A stretch of DNA of 64,000 nt from Cinnamomum chago (lineage: Eukaryota; Streptophyta; Magnoliopsida; Laurales; Lauraceae), in the NCBI GenBank assembly GCA_038049695.1, contig CP142456.1, forward strand, positions 81,818,422 through 81,882,421. The letters run 5' to 3'. Of the stretch, positions 61,733 to 64,000 are shown piece after piece. Below the pieces are notes generated by a model, which ran no database searches, was not told the origin of the DNA, and saw only the letters and a program-made list of their open reading frames with translations. Within the stretch, counting starts at the first letter, position 1; every line of letters begins with the position of its first letter. Position numbers and translations under genes: made by a program.

Positions 61733-61920
61733 CTCCTCACAATTAAATGTGCTGAGCGTGGGCCTAATTAAATGTGCTGAGCCAGGGCCTATGTAACCAA
61801 TATATCTAAAGCCAAAATGTGTGTGTGTGTGGGCGCGAGAGAGAGAGTATATCTCCTCACAATTAAATGTGCTGAGCCTGGGCCTATGTAACCAATATAT
61901 CTAAAGCCAAATGGGCCTTC
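61699..61920. repeat. 120-bp duplication flanked by GA/GT microsatellites
   Basis: ATCTCCTCACAATTAAATGT occurs at 61731 and at 61851. Both copies continue through GTGCTGAGC and CCTATGTAACCAATATATCT; the first has an extra internal AATTAAATGTGCTGAGC. GA runs precede both copies, suggesting duplication by slippage or unequal exchange between microsatellites. Confidence 0.88.
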
Positions 61921-62214
61921 CAATTGCCAAGGGTTGGGCCCAAGTCTGATTCTATGGCTCCAAGGGCCACATCCAAGCCTGAATTTTTAGCTCGATATAA
62001 ATATATTGGTCTTCCACAAGCTATTGTGTGGCCCATCTGCAAACATTACTCTAGAGCCTGGCCTTTTTCTCTTGTTGGTGGCAGATGTAACAGTTCATAT
62101 GAACTGCTAGTCTGATGTTTTGTCTATTTTGTTGTTGCTGCTGTTATCCTTTTGTATATTTGGACCTTTATCTTTAATGAATGTTCCCATTTCCAGAGAG
62201 AAAAAAAGAAGTTC

Positions 62215-62485
62215 CTCACCTGTCCTGCTAACTCAACCCTAACCTGACCTGGTCTGGGCTGATAATTATGACCCTCTGGGTTGGGTACATTTTTGCTATT
62301 TAAAACCGACCTAACCCAACTAATTGCACTATGACCCACAAGCCCGACCTGAACCCTACATGTCAATTAAGGGCCAGGTTCAGATTTTGAACCCAATTAA
62401 TAAGTGGATCAGGTTGGGTTTGATGCTATACCCGCGAGCCTTAGTGCTCAACCTGACTTGAAATGACTCATTGCCACCCCTGGCC
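62215..62485. mobile_element. hAT-like MITE fragment
   Basis: The right end has TTGCCACCCCTGG, the reverse complement of the hAT-type CCAGGGGTGGCAA terminus, and the interior is rich in AACCTGACCT and GGTTGGGT blocks like the 42.5-43.0 kb element. The left terminus is not clear. Confidence 0.4.
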
Positions 62486-62786
62486 CAACACCGCCATAAT
62501 CTGACACACATATTTGTTTGGATGAAAACTAAATGATACAGAAAGGTAGGAAGATTCACCTCATAACTCTCAGAAATCTCAATCCAAACAGAGTATCCTT
62601 TAATTCCTAAACTTGCAAACACATTTAACACCATGAGGCCATTGCTACAAATTCTCTGATTAAGAACTATCTCAATGCTTCACTCTGGAGTTATTGCCTC
62701 CATGAATCCCAGATATATGGGTTACAATGGAATATTTCCACAATAAAAAGGAGGAAAAAGGACAAATGAGTGGAAAATTGAAGAAT

Positions 62787-62787
<1 letters not shown>

Positions 62788-62816
<29 letters not shown>
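62788..62816. repeat. CT microsatellite
   Basis: About 14 CT units. Confidence 0.9.
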
Positions 62817-62820
<4 letters not shown>

Positions 62821-63034
62821 ATATAGATTAACTCGGTCGAGTCAACTCAACTTAATAAGATTTCTGATGATTCAATCAAAACTCAAATATGGAAGGTCTT
62901 GGTCAAGATTGGTCAAAATTAAATTGACTTTGTCAAGACTAGCGTTTACTCAGGGCTCTTGGCAAAAAATTAGGTAAAAATTCGTTATTTTTAATTATAT
63001 CACTATCAGTATAATCTTAGCCTTATCCATCAAC

Positions 63035-63290
63035 ATTTTTTATTTTTTATTTTTGCTAACAGAGGGTTTTCAATCATTTGGGCTGGACTAATCCCTCCGG
63101 GCCAGAGAGAAGCCGGGTAAAACCCCTGCGCCCCCCCCCCCCGCCCCCCCCCCGCGGTGGTAGTACCAATGGACTCAATCTTCGATTTCTAAAAAGGGGG
63201 AAACCGGGGATCGATATCAAGACTTTTAGCTCCGGAAGAGAGAGAGGAACCATGGTCTGACTACTCGGTCAACCCCTTGGGGGATCAAAT
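63035..63290 (-). mobile_element. tRNA-derived SINE (minus orientation) with internal poly(C)
   Basis: On the minus strand: CAAGGGGTTGACCGAGTAGT (A-box region), CAGACCATGGTTCC, GATATCGATCCCCGGTTTCC (B-box-like), and a body ending in GGGCCCG/GGAGGGATTAGTCCAGCCC and TTGAAAACCCTCTG. A C-rich run (63131-63152) interrupts the body. It lies between two GACTC-rich segments (62825-62960 and 63375-63445), suggesting insertion into an older element. Confidence 0.6.
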
Positions 63291-64000
63291 GAAAGAGTTC
63301 CACTGTATTTAACTAAGCTTTATAATCTTATAGCTAACTCAAATTATATAGTTTCAAAATGTTAATACATATATCTCCACCGAGACTTGGTGGAGCATTT
63401 GAGTTGACTCAGCCCAAGTTAGCTTTTGGGCTGAGTCAATTTTTGGCATGTAGCCACTGGATGACAGTAAAAATTGTCTGCTGTAAAGAATAAATTGATC
63501 CCATTTCATCAGAGTGGATTGGAGGTGTTGAGCCTTTTATTCCCTTACACTCCACTCATTGATGTAGAAGAGTCCAAAGCAAGAAAGCAGGAAAGAAGAA
63601 AAGAGAAGTGAAAATGGTTGGCTTGGAATACAAGGGTGGGACTCAAGCATAGTCAAGAGCCCACATGAACATTCTAAAGAAAAGCAAACATGTTAGTTCT
63701 GTAACCTCCAACTAACCCACTCTGTTTTACTGTTTATCACTTCATAAGTAGATTGAATTGCACTGTTTAAGCAACTAATTCCTCCTTCCCACCACATGAG
63801 CTTAATACTCTCTCCCTCTCACCAAACTGGGGCATGTGTTAAGTTTCTGTTCTGGATGTAGAATCATTGAAACTTGAAAACCAAGAAAAAACCACCCAAT
63901 ATAACAAACTACTTCACTATGTGGTTGCATGCACATGACCATCTCTGTTTGTTTTTGTTTTTTCTTCTAGTTCTTCCTGTTTCCTGTCCATTTCATGAAC
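63291..64000. other. Intergenic to window end, no supported gene
   Basis: GACTCAG-rich fragment at about 63375-63445, then mixed sequence without a recognisable gene on either strand. Confidence 0.4.

Overview
This is nuclear DNA of a flowering plant. It is AT-rich, has long introns, canonical GT-AG splice sites and many decayed transposons, and carries plant-only families. I cannot name the species. The mix of an MSP1-type receptor kinase, MIR535 and the intron sizes fits a non-grass angiosperm, perhaps an early-diverging eudicot or a magnoliid; this is inference.

Four genes are well supported. (1) 1.5-9.3 kb, minus strand: eIF3h, translation initiation factor 3 subunit h. I placed ten coding exons with continuous phase (314 codons); the last short exon was not found. 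(2) About 16.5-18.5 kb, plus strand: a MIR535 locus. A hairpin at 18136-18215 carries the miR535 sequence in its 5' arm and a near-perfect star arm, behind a CT-rich leader with a probable intron. (3) 43981-47856, plus strand: an intact single-exon 1291-residue LRR receptor kinase of the MSP1/EMS1 group. A strong splice acceptor lies 57 bases before its ATG, and candidate non-coding leader exons lie 6-8 kb upstream, one of them tandemly triplicated. (4) 50947-58256, minus strand: a complete nucleobase-ascorbate transporter (NAT). Its 14 coding exons sum to 1563 bases (520 residues), with every junction in phase.

The rest is mostly transposon-derived. It includes a hAT-type element with a perfect 8-bp target duplication (9583-10303), a Mutator-type MITE with an 8/9 target duplication (14433-14930), a decayed L1-type LINE (20.9-22.0 kb), three RTE-type LINE 3' ends and a cluster of tRNA-derived SINEs (23-25.6 kb). 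Decayed Copia pieces lie at 25.9-27.1, 41.4-42.5 and 51.8-52.6 kb, the last inside a NAT intron with an initiator-Met-tRNA primer site. A Mutator-like element with an internal minisatellite lies at 28349-29436, a hairpin MITE at 34721-34887, a hAT-like element at 42509-42984, and a terminal-inverted-repeat element with a 10-11 bp target duplication inside NAT intron 1.

The four genes show no shared pathway; the neighbourhood is ordinary plant gene spacing. The most worthwhile leads are the MIR535 locus, the triplicated splice-competent leader exon upstream of the receptor kinase with an upstream ORF in the next leader exon, and the transposon with an internal minisatellite. I saw no defence, CRISPR, viral or toxin system.
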